A stretch of 28,703 nucleotides of DNA from Thermococcus sp. (lineage in GTDB: Archaea > Methanobacteriota_B > Thermococci > Thermococcales > Thermococcaceae), in contig JALVWX010000202.1 of the NCBI GenBank assembly GCA_027023165.1, positions 1 through 28,703 on the forward strand, in the 5' to 3' direction. The notes under the pieces are model-generated. The model ran no database searches and was not told the DNA's origin. It worked only from the letters and a program-made list of their open reading frames with translations. This document shows positions 10,903 through 20,029 of this stretch, one piece after another (within the stretch, counting starts at the first letter, position 1; the number at the start of each line of letters is the position of its first letter). The translations under genes and the position numbers were made by a program.

Positions 10903-13900
10903 TCAGGAACCGAAGAAGTCGTCGAGGCTTATCCCCTTCTTTTTCTTCTTGCCCTTCGCCCCGCGCTCTTCTTCCGCCCCAGTCTTTTTCTTCTCCATCA
11001 TGTACTCCTTAAGGGCAGCCTTTTTGAAGCCAGTAACCGGCTTTATCTTCTTCTCGGAGCGCTTGGGCCTCTCGGGAGTTTTTTTAACTTCCTTCGAAGG
11101 GGTTTTCTTATCCTTAGCCTTCGCTCCCTTCTTCCCGTTTCCACCGGCCTTCAGCTCGTCGAGGTAGCCGTTTCTGCCGTTGGATTTACCTGTGCGCTCC
11201 CTGATCATCTTCTCGCAGACATCGGCGGAGAAGCCCATGAGAGTTCTCTGCCTCTCGGGCAGAACGTTCTCGAAGAGCGTCTTTATGTCCTTCTCGGTTA
11301 TACATATCCTCTGCCTCGTGTAATCCAGAACGTTGTACTTGGTAACGAGCATCTTGGCCGTTGGCAGGTACTTCTCTATCGCACCTTTGCTCACCGTCAG
11401 AACGATCTTGCCCCCGCACTTGGGGCACTTTCCACCGAGAGGGGGGCGCCGATACTTCGTGTTGCACTTGACACAGCGGAACTCCTGCCTCGTGAAGCTC
11501 CTGAGGTTGCCCCTCAAGTCGGGAACGAGGTGGGAATTGATGATGGTTTCAGCGACGTGGTGCTCGTCAACGGCGCGGATGCGCTCGGCCAAGGTCAGCT
11601 GCCTCTCAACCTTCTCGACCATGTCGCCGAGCTGCTTGTACAGACTCATCTTCGGGCCGAGGCCGATGTCATCAGTATCATGGGTGAACTTTATGCCCTC
11701 GTACATCTCGGGCTTTCCAAGCCTGTCCTCGACGCGCTCGATGAACTTTATCGACTTCGGGGACTTCATCTCGTAGGTGGCACTGTAGAATTCAAGCGGA
11801 TAGTAGCGGACGACGTCCATGTTGTGGACCTCGCTGTCAACTTCCCTCGGATCGAGCCTCGTCGTAACGACCAGCGGCGCGTCCATCTTGCCGCCGCGCT
11901 TCTCTGGAAGGTAGTACTTGCTGAAGTTGAGCAGGGCATCAAGGAGAAGCATGACGGCGTCTTCGTCGCCATCGCATTGGTGTGTTACAATATTTTCGTT
12001 AATTAGTGCGTTATGATATTTCTTAGCATTAAGAGAGAACACAAAGTCATCTTTAGATTCGACATATTCAACACGTCTGACTTTCAAAAGCCAACCGTTT
12101 TTAGAGGAGTACCTATCCGCCCTTGCAGATTCTTTATCTCCAGAATGGAGAGAGTATACCGAGTTCTTACGCTCGCTGACAAAGCCAATCTCCTCAAAGA
12201 ACCTGTGGTAGTGCTGTCCCGCTATGTTTAGGGCATAAACCTTTGAAATTGGGGGTTCAGTTCCACGTTCAAGGTGGTACAGCCTTCCACGAGCGTTTCC
12301 ACGATTGGCATTTTTGTCAAGGGTGTAATAACCCCGTATCCCAAACTTCCAAAGCAGCAGAGTCTCCACGTCCTCCAGGAGGGGCTTGTTAACACTGTAC
12401 ACTACCACCCTAGGTACTGTCCTTAACGCACTTCCGTCCCCCTCAAAGTAGGCCCTGAGCATCTCGGTAACAGTCTCTCTTGGGAGGGTGTAAACGAGTG
12501 AGGGAACACGCTTGGTGTGGGCGTTCTTCCCAGCTTTGAGAACTTCTGTGAAGAGCAGGTAGAGAACGCGGGAACCGACGATGATTTTCTCTCCCCTCTC
12601 ATAGATTCCAAAGCCGTTCCCAAAAGCTTCCCTAAGGGCCTTCTTCAGATCCTCTCTTGCATCCTCATCCGCAACTGAAAAGCTGATCTGGTAAACGCTT
12701 TCACTTTCCCTCGCGTAGCCTTCAGCCAAATAGTAGCCAAGAACCCTCATCAAAGGTTTTATCGGGACGAAGCGGTTAATAACCACTCTATCCCGTTTAA
12801 AGGCAATCTTGCAATCTGGAACCTCTGAAAGTTGAATGTTTCTGGCTTTCAGGAACTCCAAGAGAACGCCCAATGGAAGAGAATCCCTTCTAATGTAATC
12901 TGCCTTTATGTGCTCTTCCAAACCTGTTGACTTAATCCACCCCGCTATGCCCCTCACCATTATCCTGCCCCAGAGTTCCCGGAACTCCTCTCTCGCGAAC
13001 TCCTCCAGAAGGTCAAGATACTCAACGTTCACCTCCGGGAACTTCAGTCTTGGGACGAGTATCCTGTCGCCCTCTTTCACCTCGAAAGCCCGCTTTTCCA
13101 CAAACTTCCCGTTCTCATAGACGAGAACAGGATGGTCAACCGTTGTTTCGAAGGCCCTTCCAAGCTCAAGCTCGAAGCGAATGAGGTGGTCCGTTGAAGG
13201 GGCTTTTATGACGTCCTCGATGTCTGTCAGAACGACTTTACCGCTCTCAGGGTCGAAGGAGTAGACCTTAACGTTCACCTTGGGCTTTTTCCTGACGTAG
13301 ACCATGTTCTCATAGCTCTCTCCCTCAAAAAGCTCGTAGAGTTCGCGGAGCGTTATCCTTGCCGGTTTGCCGTCTACCTGGACCAAGATTCTCGTGTCAC
13401 CGGGGAAGCAGTTTCTCCTCTTCGCGGCGTGGTAATATGGGTGGGCGTAGCCGACCAGAACGTCGGAGAAGCCTATAATTCTTCCAATGATTCCGGCCGA
13501 TGTGTGCGGGGCGAGGCCTATCACGAGGTGACCGACCAAGTTCTCCATCTTCTCGGCGTTGTAGAAGCGTGGAAGGCCGTAGAACTTCTCAAGGAGATCA
13601 TCTATGAAGCGGGCCACCTTGAGGAGGTATTTTCCAGCCTCGTAGGGCAGTATAACGTCCTGGACTTTGAGCTCCAGTATCTGATCGTTCCGCTCAAGGG
13701 GCTTGCCTTCAAAGTCGTGAGTATATCCAAGCTCCCTGAGCTTCTCAACACTTGTGCCAATTTCCTTTGGCTTGAAGTGGGTTATCGGCGCGTCTGTGGC
13801 GTCGAAGCGGATTGTACCGTCTTTAAAGACGTAGACGTCGTTCTTAGCCCTTAGGAGGCCCTTCTCAAGCGGTTCGGCCATCTTGTGGCCGGAGGTCATA

Positions 13901-16293
13901 CCCTGGACACCCTTGAGCCTGTCGATGCCGTAGACCTTGACGTTCTCCATCGCCTGTCTAAGGAGTTCCGAGGGCTTTATCGTCCTCCTCGCGTAGGGAC
14001 TCAACTCGACACCGCATTTTGGACAGCGGAAGTCGAAGTTCTCGGCTTCGCTCTGGGTGTAGTCAACGTTACACCTTGGACAGTGCCAGAGGAGTTCCTT
14101 CCGCGTTCCGCAGCGAGGGCAGAGGTGCTCCGGCCCCACGTGCCCACAGCTCGGGCACTTGAAGAACGCTATTTCAACACTCGAAACCTTCCCCGCCTCT
14201 GCGGCCTTCTTTATGTCCCTGCTCGAGCCTCCGGCCAAACCGATGGGGAAGAGAACCTGAACCGGCGGTTTCATCCTCCTCTCTTTGGCCTTCTCCGGCC
14301 TTCCCATCCTCGCCCCAATCCAGCTTATCCCCCTGTCGCGGAGCTTTATCCGGTTGTTCTCGTTGATGATGTCGATGACGGTAAAGAAGGGCTTGGCTTT
14401 GAACTCCCACTCCAGGTTGCCGAGGGGCGTTAAGAGCGCGGCACTCCAGGGATAATCGACGACAATAACCTTTTTCCGGTCTTCCGTCCGCTCGAGCCTG
14501 TGCGGGAGGCCCAAGAGCTCAAGGTAGCGCTTTATCTTGGCGTCGTTGTCGAGAACGACTTTCCTGGCGAACTTGTTCTTCCTGAACTCGTCCCACTCGA
14601 TCTGAGCGTTTACCAAAGCTTTCTGGAGTTCCTCAACTTCCCCCGGCTCCAGCGTGTTCCAGAAGAGGGTGTAGTGGGGGTGGAGGGGAATGTCGAGAAC
14701 CTTGGAGAGGTGGATCGCGGTCTCAACATCAGGTTTGACCCTAAGCGGGTCGCGGAGGAGCTTCCACAGGAAATCCGGATCGACCTCGATGTATTCGGCC
14801 GCCTCTTCAACGGCCTCGCGTGGGTTTTCGGCGAATGGCTCAAGCTCGACCTCGTAGGTGTCCGCTATAGCTTTGACCAGCTCCTGAATCCACCATTCCT
14901 CAACGTAGTTCGCTGGAAGAAGCGTCTGGTTGTTCTCGACGAAGTCGCCGAAGTTCACAAGGGCATCGCCAACGTAGAGGATCTCGTCGATCTCGTTCCT
15001 CACCTTCAGGGCAGTCTCGTAATCGTCCACCTTAACCACGGAGCCGTTCTTGAGCTTCACGATCGGCCCTTCAACGGTCGTCACCGGCGTTGTTATGCAG
15101 CCCTTTCCGGGCCTCTCCGTCTTCATCTGCGTTCCGATCGCTATGAACTCGTCGAGGGTTAGCATCGTGGCAGGGTTGACGCTCCACGTGGCGAAACCGC
15201 TAACGCGGGAACGGCCGTACCTCAGCCTGAAGCCGCCGTTGGTCGAAGGCTCGGCGAAGAGGGGCCTGCCTCCGATTATCTCCTTCGTGTACTTCTTGTT
15301 GGGTGCGATGTTGGCCTTAAAGCGCTCGTAAAGCTCGTAGTAGAAGCCCTTCTCGACCTCCTCTTTAACCTCATCTTTGCCCGCTTCCTCTGCCCTGGAA
15401 TCGCCGGCCGGTTTTTCCCCGCCGGATTTGCCCTTCTCCTTCGCCTCAACGAACTCCTTTATCCAGTCCCAGCCGCCGATGCCCATCTTGTCGATGTACT
15501 TGATGAGCTTCTTCGCCTTCTGGAGAACTCCCTCGGCCATGACGAGGATGGCTCCGCCGCGGATGTGGTTGGTCTCAACGCCGGGAACGTTCCTGTGGCT
15601 CACCTCCACCTTGTCCGTTTCCTCACCGGTTATCTCTATGGGGATGTTCTTCATGGCGAGCCTTACCTCGTCGGCCTCGGGATGGTACTGCAGCCTCGTG
15701 ACCGCGCGGTGGTAGAGGTCGACTTCCTCGACCATGCGCTCTATGTGCTCCTCACTCGGCTTGAAGCGGTCTAGGCCGAGCTTCTTCCTCACGTAGTCTC
15801 CAACGAGGACGCTCAGCGCTTGAGCGGTTCCGCCGGAGCTTCTTATCGGCCCGGCGTAGTATAAAGCGAGATACTCGCTGTTGTCGGCCCAGGTGTTGCG
15901 CTTGATTTTAACGTCGGCTATTCCTTCCAGCGGGGCGGAAACGATTCCCTCGGTGAGAATTGCGAGGGCTGTCCTAACGGCCTGTTCTGCATAGCGCTCC
16001 TTGCTCCCGAGGTCGCCGAACTTCCCGTCGATTATCTCATCGACGATTTTGAGCGACGCCAGCTCCTTTCCGTACTCCTTGACGAGCTCCCTTATGCGCG
16101 GGGCGACGCCCTTAGGCCCAACGAGGCTCTCCACACGGCCGGCCATGTCGGTCGCCTGGGGAACCTCGACCTCAAGGCTTGGATCCTTGCCCTGGGCACG
16201 GGCCTTTCTCGCTATCTCATAGGCCCTGTCTATCTCGCGCTGGAGCGATTCGAAGTAGGCCTTCATTTCAGGGGAATAAAGCTCCTCGGACAT
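10903..16293 (-). CDS. polC: DNA polymerase D large subunit DP2 (with intein)
   Basis: Catalytic subunit of the replicative archaeal family-D polymerase. The precursor is about 1796 residues; removing the 478-residue intein leaves about 1318, the usual DP2 size. The N-terminus (REIDRAYEIARKARAQGKDP, ATDMAGRVESLVGP) is typical. Zinc-binding cysteine pairs occur at about 713-767 (CPSC, CPRC, CPRC, CPKC). The catalytic NCDGDED motif is split by the intein. A second zinc finger (CVKC...CPKC) lies near 1606-1626. A long lysine-rich tail ends in GISLDDFFGS, a PCNA-interacting (PIP) motif. ATG 16293 is preferred over GTG 16302 because GAGGGTG precedes it at good spacing; it lies 1 nt beyond the DP1 stop. 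It is the last gene of the cdc6-polB-polC unit. Confidence 0.96.
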   Translation of the reverse strand: MSEELYSPEMKAYFESLQREIDRAYEIARKARAQGKDPSLEVEVPQATDMAGRVESLVGPKGVAPRIRELVKEYGKELASLKIVDEIIDGKFGDLGSKERYAEQAVRTALAILTEGIVSAPLEGIADVKIKRNTWADNSEYLALYYAGPIRSSGGTAQALSVLVGDYVRKKLGLDRFKPSEEHIERMVEEVDLYHRAVTRLQYHPEADEVRLAMKNIPIEITGEETDKVEVSHRNVPGVETNHIRGGAILVMAEGVLQKAKKLIKYIDKMGIGGWDWIKEFVEAKEKGKSGGEKPAGDSRAEEAGKDEVKEEVEKGFYYELYERFKANIAPNKKYTKEIIGGRPLFAEPSTNGGFRLRYGRSRVSGFATWSVNPATMLTLDEFIAIGTQMKTERPGKGCITTPVTTVEGPIVKLKNGSVVKVDDYETALKVRNEIDEILYVGDALVNFGDFVENNQTLLPANYVEEWWIQELVKAIADTYEVELEPFAENPREAVEEAAEYIEVDPDFLWKLLRDPLRVKPDVETAIHLSKVLDIPLHPHYTLFWNTLEPGEVEELQKALVNAQIEWDEFRKNKFARKVVLDNDAKIKRYLELLGLPHRLERTEDRKKVIVVDYPWSAALLTPLGNLEWEFKAKPFFTVIDIINENNRIKLRDRGISWIGARMGRPEKAKERRMKPPVQVLFPIGLAGGSSRDIKKAAEAGKVSSVEIAFFKCPSCGHVGPEHLCPRCGTRKELLWHCPRCNVDYTQSEAENFDFRCPKCGVELSPYARRTIKPSELLRQAMENVKVYGIDRLKGVQGMTSGHKMAEPLEKGLLRAKNDVYVFKDGTIRFDATDAPITHFKPKEIGTSVEKLRELGYTHDFEGKPLERNDQILELKVQDVILPYEAGKYLLKVARFIDDLLEKFYGLPRFYNAEKMENLVGHLVIGLAPHTSAGIIGRIIGFSDVLVGYAHPYYHAAKRRNCFPGDTRILVQVDGKPARITLRELYELFEGESYENMVYVRKKPKVNVKVYSFDPESGKVVLTDIEDVIKAPSTDHLIRFELELGRAFETTVDHPVLVYENGKFVEKRAFEVKEGDRILVPRLKFPEVNVEYLDLLEEFAREEFRELWGRIMVRGIAGWIKSTGLEEHIKADYIRRDSLPLGVLLEFLKARNIQLSEVPDCKIAFKRDRVVINRFVPIKPLMRVLGYYLAEGYARESESVYQISFSVADEDAREDLKKALREAFGNGFGIYERGEKIIVGSRVLYLLFTEVLKAGKNAHTKRVPSLVYTLPRETVTEMLRAYFEGDGSALRTVPRVVVYSVNKPLLEDVETLLLWKFGIRGYYTLDKNANRGNARGRLYHLERGTEPPISKVYALNIAGQHYHRFFEEIGFVSERKNSVYSLHSGDKESARADRYSSKNGWLLKVRRVEYVESKDDFVFSLNAKKYHNALINENIVTHQCDGDEDAVMLLLDALLNFSKYYLPEKRGGKMDAPLVVTTRLDPREVDSEVHNMDVVRYYPLEFYSATYEMKSPKSIKFIERVEDRLGKPEMYEGIKFTHDTDDIGLGPKMSLYKQLGDMVEKVERQLTLAERIRAVDEHHVAETIINSHLVPDLRGNLRSFTRQEFRCVKCNTKYRRPPLGGKCPKCGGKIVLTVSKGAIEKYLPTAKMLVTKYNVLDYTRQRICITEKDIKTLFENVLPERQRTLMGFSADVCEKMIRERTGKSNGRNGYLDELKAGGNGKKGAKAKDKKTPSKEVKKTPERPKRSEKKIKPVTGFKKAALKEYMMEKKKTGAEEERGAKGKKKKKGISLDDFFGS
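11977..13410 (-). mobile_element. Intein with LAGLIDADG homing endonuclease in PolD DP2
   Basis: An in-frame protein-splicing element of 478 codons. It starts with Cys in CFPGDTRILV (block A), has TTVDHPVL (block B, TxxH), and ends ...ENIVTHQ followed by Cys of the C-extein. The terminal residue is Gln rather than the usual Asn. Two dodecapeptide endonuclease motifs, LGYYLAEGY and LRAYFEGDG, keep their acidic residues, so the homing endonuclease may be active. The insertion sits exactly between Asn and Cys of the NCDGDED catalytic motif, so the polymerase cannot work until splicing occurs. The stretch near 11985-12310 is visibly more AT-rich than the exteins, fitting acquisition by transfer. 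Confidence 0.93.
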
Positions 16294-16294
16294 T

Positions 16295-18496
16295 TCACAC
16301 ACCCTCGCAGAAGCGGTCGAAGCTCACAACAGCCCTGAGGCGGGCGGTTTCGACGTCTATTATCGGCACGCGAGCCGGAGTCGGGACGATGTTAACCATC
16401 TTCTGGAACTCCGTCTGGGCCTGCCAGGTGCCCGCGTTTATCACGAAGACCCCGTTGTAGATCTTGTACTCCATAACGTGAACGTGGCCCGTCTGGAAGA
16501 GGTCTGGAACGGACTCTATGACCAGCGTGTCCTCAGGGTCCGGGGCGATTGGAACCTTCTCGCCGAAGGTTGGCGCAAGGTGGCGGAGCTTGAGGAGGTC
16601 GACCGAGGCCTCCGCGGGGCGGTGGTGGCTCCTGTTGGGGATCACGTTAACCACGTCCTCTATTCCCCTGCCGTGGAAGATGAGGAAGTCCCGCCCGTGG
16701 AGCCTCACGACGGCCGGGTTGCTTATTATGACCGCGTTCTTGAGCTTGAAGAGGGGTCTCGCGTACTCCTCGTAGAAGCCCGGCTGTGGCAAAGCCGTTC
16801 TCGCGGCGTCGTGGTTTCCGGGCCCGATGAACATGGTGATGTGATCGGGAACGTTCCGCAGGAGGTTGTAGAGGGCCTCGTACTGGTCGAAGATGTCCGG
16901 AATTGCCAGCTCGTTGTACTGCCCCGGATAGATGCCGACGCCGTCAACAACGTCTCCGTCCAGTATCATGTACTTGATCCTGCTCACAAGCTCCTCCTCT
17001 TTCCTGTTGCTCACCTCGCCGTTGAGCCACTCGAGGAACTTTTCAAAGGCCTTCTCGCAGAACTTGTTGCTCCCGACGTGGATGTCGCTCAGCAGAACGG
17101 CGTAGACCTTCTCCTCAAGGGGCGGCTTCTCGCGCTTGTACTTCGGAACGTCCGGGAGGAAGATTTTGTTGGCGAAGAAGATGTTCCTGCCGGAGTAGTG
17201 GCCGCGGAAGCCTATCACCGAGTCTGGCATTATCTGGAAGAACTTCTTGCTCTCCTCGTTGTTGCGGTTTATGAAGACCTTAATGATTCCGGTGCTGTCC
17301 TCGACCTCGAACATGTATCCCTTCGCGGTCTCGCGCTTGCTGTTGACGAGGCCGATTATCGTGACCTCCTCGTCCCTACCGACGTAGCCGAGCTTTCCGA
17401 TGTCGATGACGCTCCCGAGTTCGGGGTTCTCGCGGAGGATCCTGCGCATCTTCTTCAGCCGGCTCTTGAAGTAGTCTGTGTAGGCCTTGATTATTATCTC
17501 GCCCTCCTTGCTGGCCGCGTTCTTGACCTTCGGGGCCTCGAACTTGACGTTCTTGACGTCGAAGACCATCTCCCAGTCGTCGGGGATTTCCTTTGCACGG
17601 TAGTGGAAGCCCTCCCTGGGGGTTATGACGAAGTCGCTGTAGGTGGAGTAACTCTTCCCTCCCTCCGGAACCTCCTCCTCGACGTAGGCAATCGGAACGC
17701 CGTAGTCGCCGTAGACTATCCTAGGCTTCACCTCGCCGTTCTCCTCGTAGTACTCCTCCGAATCCGCGTAGCCGTTCCCGTCCGAGTAGCCGTTGGAGTA
17801 ATCACCGTTCATAGCAGGAACGACGGAAGCATCGGAAGAATCGTCAGTGGAAGCCTCAGAAGAATCGGACGCCTTTATGGCAGAAAACCGCCGAGACTCC
17901 TCGCTCTCCACTGGAAGAACCTCACCGGACTCGTCCTCAGGCGGGTTCTGAGCCGCTTCCCCAGCACCGACGGGAACATCCAAATCCTCCTTAACATCGG
18001 GAGTTCCAGTGGAAACAAAACTCCCCCCCTCCGAAAAAGTGGGTTCTTCAGGCGTCGATTTGATAGAAGAAGCAGTTTCAATGGCCGTTTCAGAGGGTTC
18101 TCCAGTGGAAATGGAGGTCTGCGATTGTGATCCCGGAACTGGAGTTTCAGCCACGCTCTCCGTAGAAACTGCCTTCTGACCAGGCATCTCGCCAGGAACA
18201 GCAGATTCAGAATTTCTTTCAGAGGAAGAAGCGAGTTCGTTGCTTTCTTCATCCACAAATGTCTCGGACTCTTCGAGAGGTTCTTCGGGTGGAGCTTCCG
18301 GTGGGGCCGAGAAGATGCCCTTCCCGCACAGGAAGTCGTTCGCGATTGTCGAGTCGATGACGAATGTACCCCGCGATTTGGCGAACTTTATCAGCTCGGC
18401 GAGCGTGAAGGACTCTTTGTAATAGTCTGCCAGGAGGTAGTAGGCGGGAGGGGTTATCAGGTACTTGTTTGCCAGCAGGTCCTCAACAAGCCCCAT
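16295..18496 (-). CDS. polB: DNA polymerase D small subunit DP1 (3'-5' exonuclease)
   Basis: Proofreading subunit of PolD, 733 residues. Residues 1-70 form a small helical domain. Residues about 72-240 are a Ser/Glu/Pro/Thr-rich, probably disordered linker. An OB fold lies around 360-450 (EVTIIGLVNSKRETAKGYMF). The C-terminal Mre11-like phosphoesterase domain carries all metal-binding motifs: LSDIHVGS, LDGDVVDG, GPGNHDA, HGRG and TGHVHV. It is about 120 residues longer than P. furiosus DP1 (613 residues as I recall), and the excess is in the linker. Three exact ORB-type palindromes lie in the linker's DNA (17907, 18005, 18101). The start overlaps the Cdc6 stop by one base (TGATG). Confidence 0.96.
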   Translation of the reverse strand: MGLVEDLLANKYLITPPAYYLLADYYKESFTLAELIKFAKSRGTFVIDSTIANDFLCGKGIFSAPPEAPPEEPLEESETFVDEESNELASSSERNSESAVPGEMPGQKAVSTESVAETPVPGSQSQTSISTGEPSETAIETASSIKSTPEEPTFSEGGSFVSTGTPDVKEDLDVPVGAGEAAQNPPEDESGEVLPVESEESRRFSAIKASDSSEASTDDSSDASVVPAMNGDYSNGYSDGNGYADSEEYYEENGEVKPRIVYGDYGVPIAYVEEEVPEGGKSYSTYSDFVITPREGFHYRAKEIPDDWEMVFDVKNVKFEAPKVKNAASKEGEIIIKAYTDYFKSRLKKMRRILRENPELGSVIDIGKLGYVGRDEEVTIIGLVNSKRETAKGYMFEVEDSTGIIKVFINRNNEESKKFFQIMPDSVIGFRGHYSGRNIFFANKIFLPDVPKYKREKPPLEEKVYAVLLSDIHVGSNKFCEKAFEKFLEWLNGEVSNRKEEELVSRIKYMILDGDVVDGVGIYPGQYNELAIPDIFDQYEALYNLLRNVPDHITMFIGPGNHDAARTALPQPGFYEEYARPLFKLKNAVIISNPAVVRLHGRDFLIFHGRGIEDVVNVIPNRSHHRPAEASVDLLKLRHLAPTFGEKVPIAPDPEDTLVIESVPDLFQTGHVHVMEYKIYNGVFVINAGTWQAQTEFQKMVNIVPTPARVPIIDVETARLRAVVSFDRFCEGV
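17907..17916. promoter_or_regulatory. mini-ORB palindrome inside polB
   Basis: TCCACTGGAA, exact core of the origin-recognition-like motif, in the DP1 linker coding region; no G-run follows. Confidence 0.4.
18004..18028 (+). promoter_or_regulatory. ORB-like element inside polB
   Basis: The core TCCAGTGGAA (18005-18014) continues as ACAAAACTCCCC, the same extension as the copies at 7777 and 20947. Read on the coding strand it gives GSFVSTGTP in the DP1 linker. Confidence 0.5.
18101..18110. promoter_or_regulatory. mini-ORB palindrome inside polB
   Basis: TCCAGTGGAA followed by ATGG. The coding strand reads SISTGEP, echoing the SxSTGxP encoded by the copy at 18004-18028. Confidence 0.4.
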
Positions 18497-19743
18497 CAGA
18501 GCAGCCTCCTCTGATTGGACATGCTAACGGTCAAAACGGTCTGAAGTTGCGGGTCCTGGCGGTAGATGTTCTTGACCTTGTAGGGGGTAACGTTCAGGCG
18601 AATCTCCTTGGTCCTTCCGTAGCGGCCCTTGCTAACGACTTTGGCGTTGATGATGCCGAGCATGTCAAGCTCGTTGATCAAATCGCTGACGCGCCTCTGG
18701 GTGAGTGGCTCGAGGTCTATGTGGTCGCAGAGGGACTTGTAAACCGAGTAAACGTCACCGGTGTTGGCCGGAAGCTCGCCGTTTTCATCGAGGAGCACTA
18801 TCGCGTAGAGGAGGACCTTCGAGTGGAGCGGGAGGGTCTTTATGACTTCCTCCATCGTGTCCTGCTCTATCTTCTCCTGGGCCTTCCAAACGTGTCTTTC
18901 AGTTACCTTGCTCGCCCCCTCACGCTCGGCTATTTCGCCGGCAACGCGGAGCAGATCCAAAGCGCGCCTCGCGTCGCCGTGCTCCCTGGCAGCCAGGGCC
19001 GCACAGAGGGGGACTACACCACCGTCGAGGACACCATCGTTGAAGGCATCCTTGGCACGCTGCATGAGTATGTCGCGGAGCTGGTTGGCGTCGTAGGGCG
19101 GGAAGACCACCTCCTCCTCGCTCAAGCTCGAGAGGACGCGAGCATCGAGGTACTCCTTGAACTTGAGGTCGTTGGAGATGCCGATTATGCTCACCTTCGC
19201 CAGTTTAAGCTCCGTGTTTATCCTCGTGAGGGAGTAGAGTATATCGTCGCCGCTCTTCTTGATGAGCTTGTCTATCTCGTCGAGGACTATGATGACGAAG
19301 CGCTCGCGGGCGTCTATGACCTCCTTGAGCCGGGCGTAAACCTCATCGGTCGGCCAGCCGACGAGGGGAACCTCAATACCGCTCTCGGCTTTAAAATAGT
19401 TGACAATGTTGGCCAAGACACGGTACTGAGTGTCCACTATCTCGCAGTTGATGTAGATGACGTCGACGGGGATGTCGTATTTGTCGGATATCTTCTTCAG
19501 CTCCTCAGTGACGAACTTGATGGTGACGGTTTTACCGGTACCCGTCTTCCCGTAGACGAAAACGTTTGAAGGGGTCTCGCCGCGGAGAACGGGAACGAGG
19601 ATGTGGGCGAGCTCCTCTATCTGTTCACGCCTGTGGGGAAGCTCTTTCGGAGTGTAGCTGTGTCTGAGAACCTCCTTGTTCTTGAAGATCTTCTTCGCGT
19701 GAAGGTACTTCTCGAAGATTGAATCGAGGTAATCGTTGGCCAT
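18496..19743 (-). CDS. cdc6: Replication initiator Orc1/Cdc6
   Basis: Origin recognition and helicase-loading ATPase of 415 residues. AAA+ motifs are complete: Walker A GKTGTGKT at 65-72, Walker B VLDEID at 153-158, sensor 1 Asn191 in GISNDL, and sensor 2 GDARRALDLL. A C-terminal winged helix follows (LTQRRVSDLINELDMLGIINAKVV). The frame extends to 19794, but the ATG at 19743 (ANDYLDSIFEKYLHAKK) is the family start, and the upstream part is translated ORB-like DNA (RFLWRV). It is the only initiator seen here and the first gene of cdc6-polB-polC. TATA-like sequence is duplicated at 19815-19832. Confidence 0.96.
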   Translation of the reverse strand: MANDYLDSIFEKYLHAKKIFKNKEVLRHSYTPKELPHRREQIEELAHILVPVLRGETPSNVFVYGKTGTGKTVTIKFVTEELKKISDKYDIPVDVIYINCEIVDTQYRVLANIVNYFKAESGIEVPLVGWPTDEVYARLKEVIDARERFVIIVLDEIDKLIKKSGDDILYSLTRINTELKLAKVSIIGISNDLKFKEYLDARVLSSLSEEEVVFPPYDANQLRDILMQRAKDAFNDGVLDGGVVPLCAALAAREHGDARRALDLLRVAGEIAEREGASKVTERHVWKAQEKIEQDTMEEVIKTLPLHSKVLLYAIVLLDENGELPANTGDVYSVYKSLCDHIDLEPLTQRRVSDLINELDMLGIINAKVVSKGRYGRTKEIRLNVTPYKVKNIYRQDPQLQTVLTVSMSNQRRLL

Positions 19744-19754
19744 CTCCCCCACTC

Positions 19755-19766
19755 TCCACAGGAAAC
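19755..19766 (+). promoter_or_regulatory. ORB-like element just upstream of the cdc6 start
   Basis: TCCACAGGAAAC lies 12 bp before the cdc6 ATG, well downstream of its TATA boxes, so it falls in the leader and could allow the initiator to repress its own gene. Confidence 0.45.
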
Positions 19767-19814
19767 GCCGCAGTTGAGACGCGAAGCGCCCCAATAGCGC
19801 CGCCAGGTCTGAAT

Positions 19815-19832
19815 ATTATACCAATTATACCA
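19815..19832 (-). promoter_or_regulatory. Tandem TATA boxes of cdc6
   Basis: The 9-mer ATTATACCA occurs twice head to tail. The minus strand therefore reads TGGTATAAT twice, each a credible TATA element about 72-90 nt upstream of the cdc6 ATG. This implies a leader of roughly 45-60 nt. Confidence 0.5.
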
Positions 19833-20029
19833 ATTTTTTCGTATTTTATCCCACCATAATGGACATTATTGGAAAGACATTCAGCCACTCCACTGGACGC
19901 ACCGGATGCAGTGGAAAGCATTGGACTGGTATGGCGGGAGGTTTATATGCCTTGTTGAACAAGAGGGTGTAAAAATTGGTGGTGCAAAAGCACCCGGGAA
20001 GCAGGAACTTAACGCCCCAAACGCCGACC

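Larger units (their letters stand above)
19744..20029. other. Spacer upstream of cdc6 with ORB-like motifs and tandem TATA
   Basis: 286 bp holding the cdc6 promoter. ORB-like sequences occur at 19755-19766 (TCCACAGGAAAC) and 19889-19897 (TCCACTGGA), and a related GCAGTGGAAA lies near 19910. ATTATACCA is duplicated in tandem at 19815-19832. A plus-strand TATA-like GTTTATATGC at 19941-19950 is followed by the palindrome CTTGTTGAACAAG (19951-19963) and a hairpin GGTGC-AAAA-GCACC (19981-19994) near the end of the next gene. No protein gene is supported here. Confidence 0.6.

Noticed and set aside
16478..18130. 550-codon open frame on the plus strand
   Set aside because: It is antisense to the PolD small subunit, whose motifs are unmistakable. 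The plus-strand product is rich in Val/Leu/Glu/Asp in the pattern produced by reading GC-rich codons backwards, and has no recognisable domain.
18469..19569. 366-codon open frame on the plus strand
   Set aside because: It is antisense to cdc6 throughout, with no family motif or ribosome binding site of note.
19941..20029. Small RNA from the plus-strand TATA-like GTTTATATGC
   Set aside because: A palindrome and a small hairpin follow, but there is no conserved RNA fold I can name, and the hairpin can equally belong to the 3' end of the leftward gene.
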